Shown: positions 25,285 to 34,157 of the stretch, one piece after another | Layout of the letters: each line of letters starts with the position of its first letter | Position numbering within the stretch: position 1 is the stretch's first letter | NCBI GenBank assembly: GCA_965237575.1 | Contig: CBDEGI010000003.1 | Span: 248,001-312,000 of the forward strand | Source of the DNA: JAKZVK01 sp965237575 | GTDB lineage: Bacteria; Acidobacteriota; Terriglobia; Bryobacterales; UBA6623 | Length of the DNA stretch: 64,000 nt | Direction: 5' to 3' | Notes under the pieces: model-generated | What the model was told of the DNA's origin: nothing | Databases searched by the model: none | The model's input: only the letters and a program-made list of their open reading frames with translations | Position numbers and translations under genes: made by a program

Positions 25285-25672
25285 AAAGACTCACAGGAAA
25301 CGCGGCCGAGCCGGCCCCGTGAAAGCGGCGAAGCGGGATTCTGAGCTGCTCGTGCGAGTGCGGCGAATCGTGTTAAGCCGGAAGGGTATCTCAGAAACCC
25401 GAATGTTTGGGGGCAACTGCTTCACCGCCAACGGGAACATGATGGGCGGGGTGACGGGGAAAGACGAACTCATGGTCCGCGTGGGGCCGGACATGTATGA
25501 AACCGTCCTGCAACAGGAACCGAACGCCCGTCCCATGGACTTCACAGGTCGGCCCTTGCGGGGCTTCGTGTTTGTCGATCCCGAGGGTTACGACACCGAC
25601 GCGAAGCTGCGAGCATGGCTCGACAAGGGCCTCAAGCACGCGCGTTCTCTCCCTCCAAAGAAGAAAAAGTAG
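25277..25672 (+). CDS. TfoX N-terminal domain protein
   Basis: This 131-residue protein has a basic N-terminus and a TfoX-N domain (VSETRMFGGNCFTANGNMM-like stretch, then DELMVRVGPDMYE, MDFTGRPLRGFVFVDPEGYD). TfoX-N proteins are small, often stand-alone, of unclear biochemical role outside competence regulation in gammaproteobacteria. It overlaps the HxlR gene by 8 bp, so the two are cotranscribed. It ends in a lysine tail. Confidence 0.88.
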   Translation: MAEKTHRKRGRAGPVKAAKRDSELLVRVRRIVLSRKGISETRMFGGNCFTANGNMMGGVTGKDELMVRVGPDMYETVLQQEPNARPMDFTGRPLRGFVFVDPEGYDTDAKLRAWLDKGLKHARSLPPKKKK

Positions 25673-26549
25673 ACCGAACCGAGCGCCCCCGATCGTGGCG
25701 GAACCTCGTAGCGCGGGGCTCAGACGAGTTGTGCCAGGAGGTGCAGCTTGGCCACATCCCATCGAAACTCATCGCGATCCACAACAGTTCTGGAACTTCC
25801 GGGCCGCTCCCGCAGGGACAGGAGGCATTGTGGCCAACCTTCGGCTCCCGCCGCAGAGTCTGCGCCGCAGCGGCTCTAGCGCTGCTCTAGCGCCCAGCAG
25901 CCTCTCAATGTCGGACCGGTCTTCCGGTTCACCGGGTTCGACACCCACGATGACCTGCCAACCGTGCTCGTCATCAGACCAAAAGACCAAAGGGACCAAA
26001 GGGGACAGGCACCTTTTCACAAATCCCTGCATGCCGCTGGACATCGATAACCCCCATTGTATCAAACGCTTACATCGATGAGGTCGATTGCCGGCCGCCA
26101 ATCATCTGAGGCGTAACTGCTTTAGGATGAGCAGAATACTCGGGGGTAAATGTAAAAAGGTGCGTGTCCCCTTTGGGCCCCCCTTGGGCCCCCTTTGGGC
26201 CGCGAAGGACCCGTGCGACTCGCGCAACCTTCAGGAACGCAACAGTGCCGTCGCACTCTTCGTAAGCCCCCTCAAGCCAGTCCCGCCTTCGCCGAGCTTC
26301 TCGGTGACCTTGTAATGGCTGATCGTGGAGCCGATCACGAAGATCCGATTCTACACCGAAAGGATAAGTAGCGATAACAACCGATCCGTTGAACGATCCG
26401 ATCGTACCACGGGCGGGCCGGTTGATTCAGCTCGGCTTTCGACTCGGTAGATGAGGGTCTGAGGCGCTGCAGGTTGCGGAAGCTCATGCGAGCCGGATAT
26501 ACCGACATCTTTCTTGTGAATGGGATCTATGTGTATTGTTTCGTGGGAC
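25673..26549. other. Intergenic region with REP pair and kinase-start remnant
   Basis: No intact gene is supported. Two inverted copies of a 25-bp REP-like sequence (CCAAAGGGGACAGGCACC type) lie at 25996-26020 and 26152-26176, enclosing 131 bp. At 26285-26340 the minus strand encodes IGSTISHYKVTEKLGEGG, the start of a vanished kinase gene. The part at 26483-26520 resembles the 3' flank of the 11851 sensor gene. Confidence 0.65.
25996..26176. repeat. Inverted pair of REP/MITE-like sequences
   Basis: The left arm at 25996-26020 and right arm at 26152-26176 match at 22 of 25 positions in inverted orientation; GGGGACAG/CGCACCTTTT is the core. Such GGGGACAGGCACCTTTT units often accompany RAYT-type REP transposases, but none is seen in this window. 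Confidence 0.7.
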
Positions 26550-29222
26550 TTAGTCCTGCTCGCGGTCGCGGAATTCTTCGTACCAGTTCTGGACGACCCG
26601 GATCTTCCAAAGCTCCTTCGTCCCTTCGGGCTCGATCAGCGCAAAGCGCTCGCCGTCAGCGGACACGTCGTAGAAACGAGGGTCTTTGATTCGCGGCGAG
26701 AAAAGCTCTCGCGGAGCACCCATCTCAGGCATTGCAACAGCGACTAGGTTGTCGCCTTCCAGATAGATGATCTCGGAGCCGTTTCGAGTCCACCTAGGCC
26801 CTCTGCCTCCTTTCGGTGAAACCCGCCGCTTGCCTAGGCCTGCAGGAAACGATTGGACGTAGATCTCGTTCTGACCCGACTCCGCCGATTCGTAGGCCAA
26901 GTATGCTCAGTCGGGTGAAAAGCGGACCGAAAGCCGGCCGGAGGCCGACATGAGCGGTAAGTCTTCATAACCGCCATCGTCGCTCCGGGCGAGGTAGCGG
27001 AGTTCGTCGTTCGACCGGAATAGGATGTAGCGTCCGTCCCGCGACCAGTCTGTCGGCCGTTTGTTAGCGGGAGATTCATAGAGGGGTGATTCTCCCCCCG
27101 CTTCGTTGGGTCGCACCCGATAGATATCCCGCCAGCTACCACGGAAGGAACCATATGCAATCTGTGCCCCGTCGGGTGACCAAATGGGACCGGAGTCGTT
27201 CCCGGGATGAAACGTCAAACGCAGCGGCGAGCCCCGATCGACATCGTACACCCAGATGTCCGAGTTTCCTGCGGCTCGACTCCGGATTGCAATGCTTTTG
27301 CCGTTCGGGGAGAGGCGAATATGCAAAAGGCTGTCTTCCGCGTCTCCAACGGAACGAATGAGTTCGCCGTCACGGCCACGGATGGCAATTCGCGAGCGGA
27401 CCTCCCCGTCAGAGTCTCTGTAAACGAGACTTCCCTGATTCGAAACACTGGGGGAGTGGCCATCGGTGATCAGGAAGGGTTCTTCTTGGATCTCGAGAGA
27501 CTCCAGGGAAAACGGGACGCCCCAAACGGTTGCCTCGGAACTGCGGAGCGTGTCCTGATAGAGAATATGTCCGGAGCGATCGTAAGCCGCGTTAGCCCCT
27601 GCTATCAAGTCCTGTTTACCCCCGGTTTCCATATCCAGCAGCGCCACCGTCGTCACGTCGGCAGTCTCGGGGAAGCTGGTGATCAACAAAGCGCGCGCTG
27701 TGCCCTCTAGAGGAAGATAACGAGGCAACATCATCCTATCTTCTGGCTTATAAACCAATCGCGGAGTTCCACCGCGAGATAGCACCTCGTAGACACCCGT
27801 GTTGCTTGCAAAGGAGATCAGGGAGCCGTCGGGACTCCAACTTGTCCCGTTAGGCCTCTCGTCGAGAGGAGACAGGGTTTGGATAGCCCCGTCCGGAATC
27901 GACACCCGTACAAGCGCTTTGCCCGCCCAGAGGGCCAGACTCCGACTGTCAGGTGACCAGGACAGGGCGAGAGCCATGTCTAGTCCGCCCATCTCGCGAG
28001 GTGCCATCTGGCTAAGATCCTGGATCCAAAGACCACCTTCCTCCCCGGTGGTGCTATAGGCGATGCGGCGCCCGTCTGGCGAGATTGCGGCCGAAAGAAG
28101 GCGGCTTCGGGAGTTTAGCGAGAAGCGTAAGACTTCCTTCGGTTCGGGGGTCGTTCGCGAAAACCACAGGGTCAGTGCGACCACTGCGAGAGTGAGACTA
28201 GACAGACCGAGCACCGCGACCAGCACTCCCAAGGTGCGCTCACGCGAGGTGCCAGGCCTTCCAGCCCGCTCGGTGAGGCTCTGGTGGCTTACCTTCCGCC
28301 CGGTATCGCGTGGCGCCTGGGGTCCAGCGGCCGGCTGCCCAGGTTGCGCGATACCCGTGTCCGTCGCTGCTCCGCTAGGGATGATGGTCGACTTGCCGGA
28401 CTTGAGCTTCTCGCTCAGGCTTTGCAGGTCGACGATCATCTCGTCGGTGTGCTGGTAACGTTGCTCGCGGTCTTTGGCAAGCGCCTTGCCCACGATCCAC
28501 TCCAGCTCCATGGGGACGCCCGCGCGCAGTGCCGTTATCGGCTCGGGCTCTTCGTTCGTGATCGAAAACGTCACCGCCTGTTGGTAGTGACCCTTGAACG
28601 GCTGCCGCCCCGTCACCATTTCGTAAATCGTCACCCCCAACGACCAGATGTCCGTGCGGTGGTCGAGGTCCATCCCGTAGGTCTGCTCCGGTGACATGTA
28701 GACCACGGTGCCGGGCGTTTCGTTGTGACTGGTGAGCTTGGTGCGGTCCGCCAGCTGCGCCAGACCGAAGTCCATGATCGTGACGTGGCCGTCAGGGCCG
28801 ACCATGAGGTTGGCCGGCTTGATGTCGCGGTGGACGATCGGCTTGTCCCTGCCGTGAGCCGCCTGCAACCCTTTCGCTGTCTGGATGGCGATATCGACCG
28901 CAGTTTGCAGTTTCAGCGGACCGCCCTCGATCTTCTTGTCGAGAGGCTCGCCCTCGATAAAGACCATGGCAATGAAGGTTTTCCCCTCGGCTTCATCGAT
29001 TTCGTGGACGGTGCAGATGTTGGGGTGGTTGAGGGCGGCGGCCGCTTCGGCCTCCCGTGTGAAGCGGGCCTTGACTTCCTCGTCATTCACGAGATGTGCG
29101 GCGAGAAACTTGAGAGCGACGGGCCGGCGGAGCTTCGTATCCTCGGCCTTGTAGACGACGCCCATTCCCCCTTCACCGAGCTTCTCGGTGATGCGGTAAT
29201 GCGAGATTGTGGTGCCTATCAC
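26550..29222 (-). pseudogene. Membrane serine/threonine kinase with PD40 propeller, one in-frame TGA
   Basis: Reading from ATG at 29222, a Hanks-type kinase domain (about 1-270) has GEGGMGVVYKAED, VALK, HRDIKPANL, DFGL and MSPEQ. A Pro/Ala linker, a membrane helix (about 333-358, VLVAVLGLSSLTLAVVALTL) and periplasmic PD40 repeats (ISPDGRRIAYST, WSPDGSLISFAS) follow. At 26907-26909 a TGA interrupts RFSPD(stop)AYLAYES, where relatives have Gly, so GGA to TGA is the likely change. The frame then continues to the family tail IRVVQNWYEEFRDREQD at 26550. A truncated 771-residue protein with an intact kinase would still be made. Confidence 0.82.
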
Positions 29223-29460
29223 AGCGGTCCAATTTTACCTCTTCGCGGATAACTGGCGGTAACACCGAACCCACCAACAATCCGACGGGCGTCAGGCCAA
29301 GCCCCTGAGCCCGGCCTGTCTCGGCGCTGGCCAGCGAGCCTCACAAGGGCTTCGAGCGGCCGTTAGGTGGTGAGAAAGAAGTTCCTCAGATAGGTGTCTT
29401 CGAGTGCCCGATCTCATCGCCGATGAGAAAAATCCCGCCTCCGCCAGTTTCAAGCGAGTC

Positions 29461-31167
29461 TTACGTTCCCTTCCATCCCGGACCGCGCACGAATCGGCCC
29501 GGTGTGGCGCCGGTGTGCTCGCCGTCCTTAAGCACGTGTCCACCGTTGACGAAAACGTGGGAGACCCCCGTGGCATACTGGTGCGGCTTGGCAAACGTCG
29601 CGTGGTCTTGAATCGTGGCGGGATCGAAAACCACCACGTCGGCAAAGTAGCCTTCCTTGAGCAAGCCACGCCGGTCGAGCCGGAGCGCCGTCGCCGGGAG
29701 ATATGCCAGCTTGCGGATCGCGTCCTTCAGCGAAAGCAACTTCTCTTCGCGCACAAACCGGCCGAGCAGCTTCGCGAAGCTGCCGTAGGCGCGAGGATGC
29801 GTGCTGCGCTTGAGAAACACGCCCTCCGGCGCCAGCGACGCCGAGTCTGAGCAGAAACTGACCCACGGCAGGCTGACCTTCTTGCGCAGATTGTCTTCCG
29901 ATTGCGAGAAGTACACCGTCCCGACGCGGCTGTCGTCTTCGACGATCAAGTCCATGGCGGTCGCCTCGGGCGGAGTGCCGCGTATCTCCGCCACCTCGGC
30001 CAGCGTCTTGCCGGTCAGAGGCTTCAGCTTTTCGTTCTTGAAACCGACCAGCAGAATCCCCCGCGGCGACCCCGCGCCGACGTAAAGATTGGCCCACTCC
30101 GTTGACTCCTGCTTCATCTCGCGAGCGATCCGCCGCCGGGTGGCCGGGTCCTGCAGCCGCTTCAGCGCCTCTTCGAATCCGCCCTCCTGCACCCACGGAG
30201 GCATCGAAGAGAGCAACCCCGTCGAGCCGGCCGGATACGCATAGACGTCCGCGGTAATCTCCAGGCCCTCGACCCGAGCGGCCTCGATGTTCGCGACGGC
30301 CTCATCGAACTTCGCCCAGTTGGTCTGCCCCGACGCCTTGAGGTGGTAGACCTCCGCGCGAATCTTCGCCTCGCGCGCAATCGTGAGCAACTCGTCGAGC
30401 GCCTCGATCAACTGCGTCCCTTCACTGCGCATGTGCGAAGCGTAAAGGCCGTCATATTCCGCCGCCGCTTGGGCAAGCGCGATCAACTCGTCGGTCTCGG
30501 CGAAAGACCCTGGCGGATAGATCAGAGACGACGCCACTCCGACCGCGCCTTCTTCCATCGCCTCGCGCACCAACTGCTGCATCGCCTTCAACTCGTCCGC
30601 CGTCGGCGGACGGTCGTTGTAACCGATCACGTACTTTCGGGGCGTGGCCGCGCCGATGAACGAGGCGACGTTGGGGGAGATCCCGCGCGTCTCGAGGAAC
30701 TCTCCATACCCGCCGAGCGTCGTCCACTCGACGTCGTACCGGATGTCGGCCTGCCGGGCGACCATCTCCCGCTTCATCTCGTCGTTGAGCGGCCCCATCG
30801 AGTTGCCCTCACCCATGACTTCGAGCGTCACCCCTTGCCGGATGTCGCTTTGCGAGCGGCCGTCTTCGATGAGCGATTCGTTCGCCCAGCTCATCATGTT
30901 GATGAAGCCGGGGGAGACCGCCAAGCCGTGCGCGTCCACCTCTGTCTTGCGCGTGGCGCCGGCCAGATCGCCAATCGCGGCGATCGAGTCCCCTTGAATC
31001 GCCAGATCCGCGGTGACGGGCGACGAGCCGGTCCCGTCATAGATCGTCCCGCCACGGATGAGAACGTCGTATTCGGTAGGAGCAGAGCACCCCACTGACA
31101 GAAGCAGCATCGCTCCAACGAGGTGTGAAGTAAGGGTAACAACCTGTCTGTGATGAACTTTCGCCAT
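29461..31167 (-). CDS. D-aminoacylase-like amidohydrolase, lipoprotein
   Basis: This 568-residue protein has a lipobox (LLLSVGCSAP) and the N-acyl-D-amino-acid deacylase layout: YDVLIRGGTIYDGTG, GLAVSPGFINMM, YASHMRSEGTQL, VYHLKASGQTNW, and a C-terminal ADVVVFDPATIQDHATF. These enzymes release D-amino acids from N-acyl substrates or peptides. The usual H-x-H after PGFI is replaced (NMMSWANE), and the ligand cysteine of known D-aminoacylases is not evident, while the two later histidines remain. ATG at 31167 gives the signal peptide; an upstream start at 31287 does not. It is a paralogue of the gene at 32379-34103. Confidence 0.85.
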   Translation of the reverse strand: MAKVHHRQVVTLTSHLVGAMLLLSVGCSAPTEYDVLIRGGTIYDGTGSSPVTADLAIQGDSIAAIGDLAGATRKTEVDAHGLAVSPGFINMMSWANESLIEDGRSQSDIRQGVTLEVMGEGNSMGPLNDEMKREMVARQADIRYDVEWTTLGGYGEFLETRGISPNVASFIGAATPRKYVIGYNDRPPTADELKAMQQLVREAMEEGAVGVASSLIYPPGSFAETDELIALAQAAAEYDGLYASHMRSEGTQLIEALDELLTIAREAKIRAEVYHLKASGQTNWAKFDEAVANIEAARVEGLEITADVYAYPAGSTGLLSSMPPWVQEGGFEEALKRLQDPATRRRIAREMKQESTEWANLYVGAGSPRGILLVGFKNEKLKPLTGKTLAEVAEIRGTPPEATAMDLIVEDDSRVGTVYFSQSEDNLRKKVSLPWVSFCSDSASLAPEGVFLKRSTHPRAYGSFAKLLGRFVREEKLLSLKDAIRKLAYLPATALRLDRRGLLKEGYFADVVVFDPATIQDHATFAKPHQYATGVSHVFVNGGHVLKDGEHTGATPGRFVRGPGWKGT

Positions 31168-31364
31168 GACAGAGGGTAGTTTACCCTCTCCCCGGCGCAT
31201 GCTCGACAACGCCGGCAGACCTTCGATTACGCTGCTGTGACAGGAGGTTGGGCGGATCGTTGGCCAAAACTCCCAGCCCGATCTCATTGGGACGCGGCAA
31301 GACGGATTCGAGATGCGATGCGACGAGGCAACGACTCATGCCAAGGATCTGCCGAGCGCGTTGG

Positions 31365-32141
31365 CTATAGGCTCCACATTCGGCCCTTCTTCACTTTCAT
31401 CTTTTCGATCTTTTCGCCTTGCAGGCGGTCCCACAACTGCAACCCCGCTCGGCGCTCGACCTGCTCCGTCTCGATCAGGAAGCTCGAAGGTTTCTTTTTC
31501 GTCTCTTCGTTGGGAATCAGGAAGGACCACAACTCGAGCCTGCCGAGTCGTTGTTCCGCCAGTACCGACTTAAAGAAGGCGTGCGGAATCACCACCTTGG
31601 GCTCTTTCGGGTCACCGATCACTTCGAGCGTCTCACCAATCTCGAACACCGGGCCGCAGATCGCATACACCTCGGCGTACTTCCACACCTCTACCTCTTT
31701 CTTCTCTTTCCTAACCTTGATCTTCATCTTGGTCTGCGACAGTTTTCGCACGGCGCTTTCGAGGTCCTTCCACACTCCTCGATTGAACGCCGGCACTTGG
31801 GGGCTCATGTTGCTCATGAGAAAGGTCTCGCTGTTGATCAAGGCGTCTTCGCGCCGGTCGGCACTCGAAATCAGGTGTCCGCGGTCATGATTTGAACCCC
31901 TGAAGGTGGCCAAAGTGGAACGAAACATCTCTGGGATACGGGGATCTTCCCGGAAGTTGTCTAGTCGTCTGAGATCTTTGTCCGCCATTTGCCTGGTGTG
32001 CCGGTTGATCAGCTCCAAGGCCCACCGGGGCTGGCGAAACAGGTAGGAGTATCCCACGACGTACCGGCGGTTGAACAAAAGCCGATCGGCAGCCGGCGCG
32101 CCGTAACGAGTTTCGTCTCGAAGGCTTGGGATTTCGAACAT
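31365..32141 (-). CDS. DNA/RNA non-specific endonuclease (NUC1-like)
   Basis: This 258-residue beta-beta-alpha metal nuclease has the hallmark DRGHLISSADRRED, with catalytic histidine, followed by FLMSNMSPQVPAFNRGVWKD containing the metal-binding asparagines. The central KMKIKVRKEKKEVEVWKYAE is a long charged insertion. No signal peptide is obvious, although related nucleases are often exported. It lies between the two D-aminoacylase-like lipoprotein genes on the same strand, and a scavenging role is possible. Confidence 0.85.
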   Translation of the reverse strand: MFEIPSLRDETRYGAPAADRLLFNRRYVVGYSYLFRQPRWALELINRHTRQMADKDLRRLDNFREDPRIPEMFRSTLATFRGSNHDRGHLISSADRREDALINSETFLMSNMSPQVPAFNRGVWKDLESAVRKLSQTKMKIKVRKEKKEVEVWKYAEVYAICGPVFEIGETLEVIGDPKEPKVVIPHAFFKSVLAEQRLGRLELWSFLIPNEETKKKPSSFLIETEQVERRAGLQLWDRLQGEKIEKMKVKKGRMWSL

Positions 32142-32176
32142 GTTTGATTCTCCTTTCTGCCTCTTTGTGGACTATG

Positions 32177-32333
32177 ACGGCCCTAGCAGCCCGTGGCGAA
32201 AATCGAGGACGGCGCTGGTCCAGATGTAGGGGCACAGCATGCCGTGCCCACCTGTTCGGCCCGCCGCAACATGTAGGGGTGTCGAACGGGCTTGCCAGGA
32301 AACCTCACTTGCACCACCGGCTGCTAGGGCCGT
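32177..32333. repeat. 15-bp inverted repeat enclosing a family B palindrome
   Basis: ACGGCCCTAGCAGCC at 32177-32191 is the exact complement of 32319-32333. Between them sits a family B palindrome (32230-32249). The whole could be a small non-autonomous element or a long hairpin in the gap between the nuclease and amidohydrolase genes. Confidence 0.65.
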
Positions 32334-32378
32334 CCCAATCTTGACGGCTGAGCTGCCCGGAGTCAAGGCCAGGTCGAA

Positions 32379-34103
32379 TCAGTAGTAGGCGGGCTCCGCG
32401 CTACGGCCCTTCCAGCCTGGTCCCCGAACGACGCGCCCCGGCGTGGCGCCCGTGTGCTCGCCGTCCTTCACCACGGCAACGCCATTGACGAGGACGTGCA
32501 GTATACCCGTCGAATACTGGTGCGGCTTCTCGTAGGTAGCGTGATCTTGGACCGTCTCGGGGTCGAAGATAACGATGTCGGCGAAGTATCCCTCCTTCAG
32601 CATTCCCCGCCGGTCAAGCCGGAGCGTCGTGGCCGGTAGCGAGGTCATCTTGCGGATCGCCGCTTCCATCGTGAGGACCTTATCTTCGCGCACGTATTTC
32701 GCCAGGATTCTCGGGAAGCTGCCGTAGGCCCGAGGGTGGATGTGTGACTCGAGAAAGATCCCCTCCGTCGCCACCGAGGGAGAGTCGGTACAAAAACTAA
32801 TCCACGGAACCGGTATCTTCTTGTCCACATTCTCCTGGCTCATCGAGAAGCCGACGGACATCACCTTGCTGTCGTCTTTGATGATCAGATCCATTGCTGC
32901 TTCTTCCGGCGATGTGTTCCACGTCTCGGCGATCTCGGCGATCGTCTTGCCGTTGAGGTGCTTCAGGTCGGGGTTCTTCAGACCGACGACCTTGTAGCCA
33001 GTCGGGCCGCCGACGCCGAGATAGAGGTTTTCCCACTCGTCTGACGGCGTTAGCATCTCGTGCGCAATTCGTTTCCGTGTGGCCGGATCTTTGAGTCGCT
33101 TGACGCGGGCCTCCTGTCCGCCCTCTCCGACCCAGGGAGGCATGGCGGCGGTAAGCCCGCCCGAGCCCGCGTTGTAAGGGTAGACGTCAGCGGTCACCTC
33201 CAGCCCATCCGCCCGGGCCTTTTCAATGTTCCCGATCGCCACTTCGAGTTTCGGCGCGTTCGCCTGGCCGACGGCTTTGAGGTGGTAGACTTCGGCGCGA
33301 ATGCCGGCCTCGCGGGCAATCGTGATCACCTCGTCAATGCCGTCCAGCAACCGCGCGCCCGAGAACCGCATGTGCGACGCGTAGAGACCGTCATACTCGG
33401 CTGCAACCTTGGCCAGCTCGATCAACTCCTGGGTGTCGGCAAACGGCCCGGGAACCTGCATCAGCGCCGAGGCAACGCCAAGGGCACCCTCTTCCATGGC
33501 TTGACGGACCAAAGCCCGCATGCGATCGAGCTCCTCGGGGCTGGGCGGCCGGTTCTCCTGGCCCAACTCGTGAATGCGCGCGGTCGTAGTTCCCATGAAC
33601 GAGGCCACATTCGGCGAGACGCCGCGCGTCTCTAGGTAGGTCAGGTACCCATCGAGGGTTTGCCAGTCGAACTCGTACTCGATGTCTCCTCCGCGCTGCC
33701 GCCAGTCTTCACTGGTGCGGTCGTTGACGGGCCCCATCGAGCGCCCCTCGCCCATAACCTCGAGTGTGATGCCCTGCCGAATGTCGCTTTGCGAGAGGCC
33801 GTCGGCGATGAGCGATTCCTGCGAGTGGCTCATCATGTTGATGAAGCCGGGCGCGACCGCAAGGCCTTTCGCATCGATCACTGCCTTGGCCGCGGAATCG
33901 GGCACCGATCCGATCGCGGCGATCACGTCGCCTTGAACGGCCACATCTGCGGTGACGGGCGGCTCGCCACTGCCGTCGTAGATCGTGCCGTTGCGGATGA
34001 CAACGTCGTACTCAACTGCTGTGGAGCAAGCCATCCACGTGGTGGTGAGCACCAAGACGCCGAGAAGTTGGACCCTGATGGGATATCGCCTGGAACGAAG
34101 CAT
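32379..34103 (-). CDS. D-aminoacylase-like amidohydrolase, lipoprotein (paralogue)
   Basis: This 574-residue protein is closely related along its length to the product of 29461-31167. A lipobox (TTTWMACST) follows a hydrophobic segment. The core motifs YDVVIRNGTIYDGSG, GLAVAPGFINMMSHSQES, YASHMRFSGARL, VYHLKAVGQANA and ADIVIFDPETVQDHATY are present. As in its neighbour, the H-x-H at PGFI is missing (NMMSHSQE), which may mean a different or reduced metal centre. ATG at 34103 was chosen for the signal peptide. The tandem arrangement suggests gene duplication. Confidence 0.85.
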   Translation of the reverse strand: MLRSRRYPIRVQLLGVLVLTTTWMACSTAVEYDVVIRNGTIYDGSGEPPVTADVAVQGDVIAAIGSVPDSAAKAVIDAKGLAVAPGFINMMSHSQESLIADGLSQSDIRQGITLEVMGEGRSMGPVNDRTSEDWRQRGGDIEYEFDWQTLDGYLTYLETRGVSPNVASFMGTTTARIHELGQENRPPSPEELDRMRALVRQAMEEGALGVASALMQVPGPFADTQELIELAKVAAEYDGLYASHMRFSGARLLDGIDEVITIAREAGIRAEVYHLKAVGQANAPKLEVAIGNIEKARADGLEVTADVYPYNAGSGGLTAAMPPWVGEGGQEARVKRLKDPATRKRIAHEMLTPSDEWENLYLGVGGPTGYKVVGLKNPDLKHLNGKTIAEIAETWNTSPEEAAMDLIIKDDSKVMSVGFSMSQENVDKKIPVPWISFCTDSPSVATEGIFLESHIHPRAYGSFPRILAKYVREDKVLTMEAAIRKMTSLPATTLRLDRRGMLKEGYFADIVIFDPETVQDHATYEKPHQYSTGILHVLVNGVAVVKDGEHTGATPGRVVRGPGWKGRSAEPAYY

Positions 34104-34157
34104 GACGCCGCCAGTGTAGCGCCTTGAACGCAATAAGTCATCTCTTCGGCTAAAGAA

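Noticed and set aside
26907..26909. UGA recoding (glycine or selenocysteine)
   Set aside because: Other genes here, such as vapB and the transketolase subunit, use TGA as a normal stop, no following stem-loop of selenocysteine type was seen, and one mutation explains the site.
29299..29460. Short reading frames downstream of the kinase gene
   Set aside because: No conserved motif, and frames change between strands; treated as intergenic.
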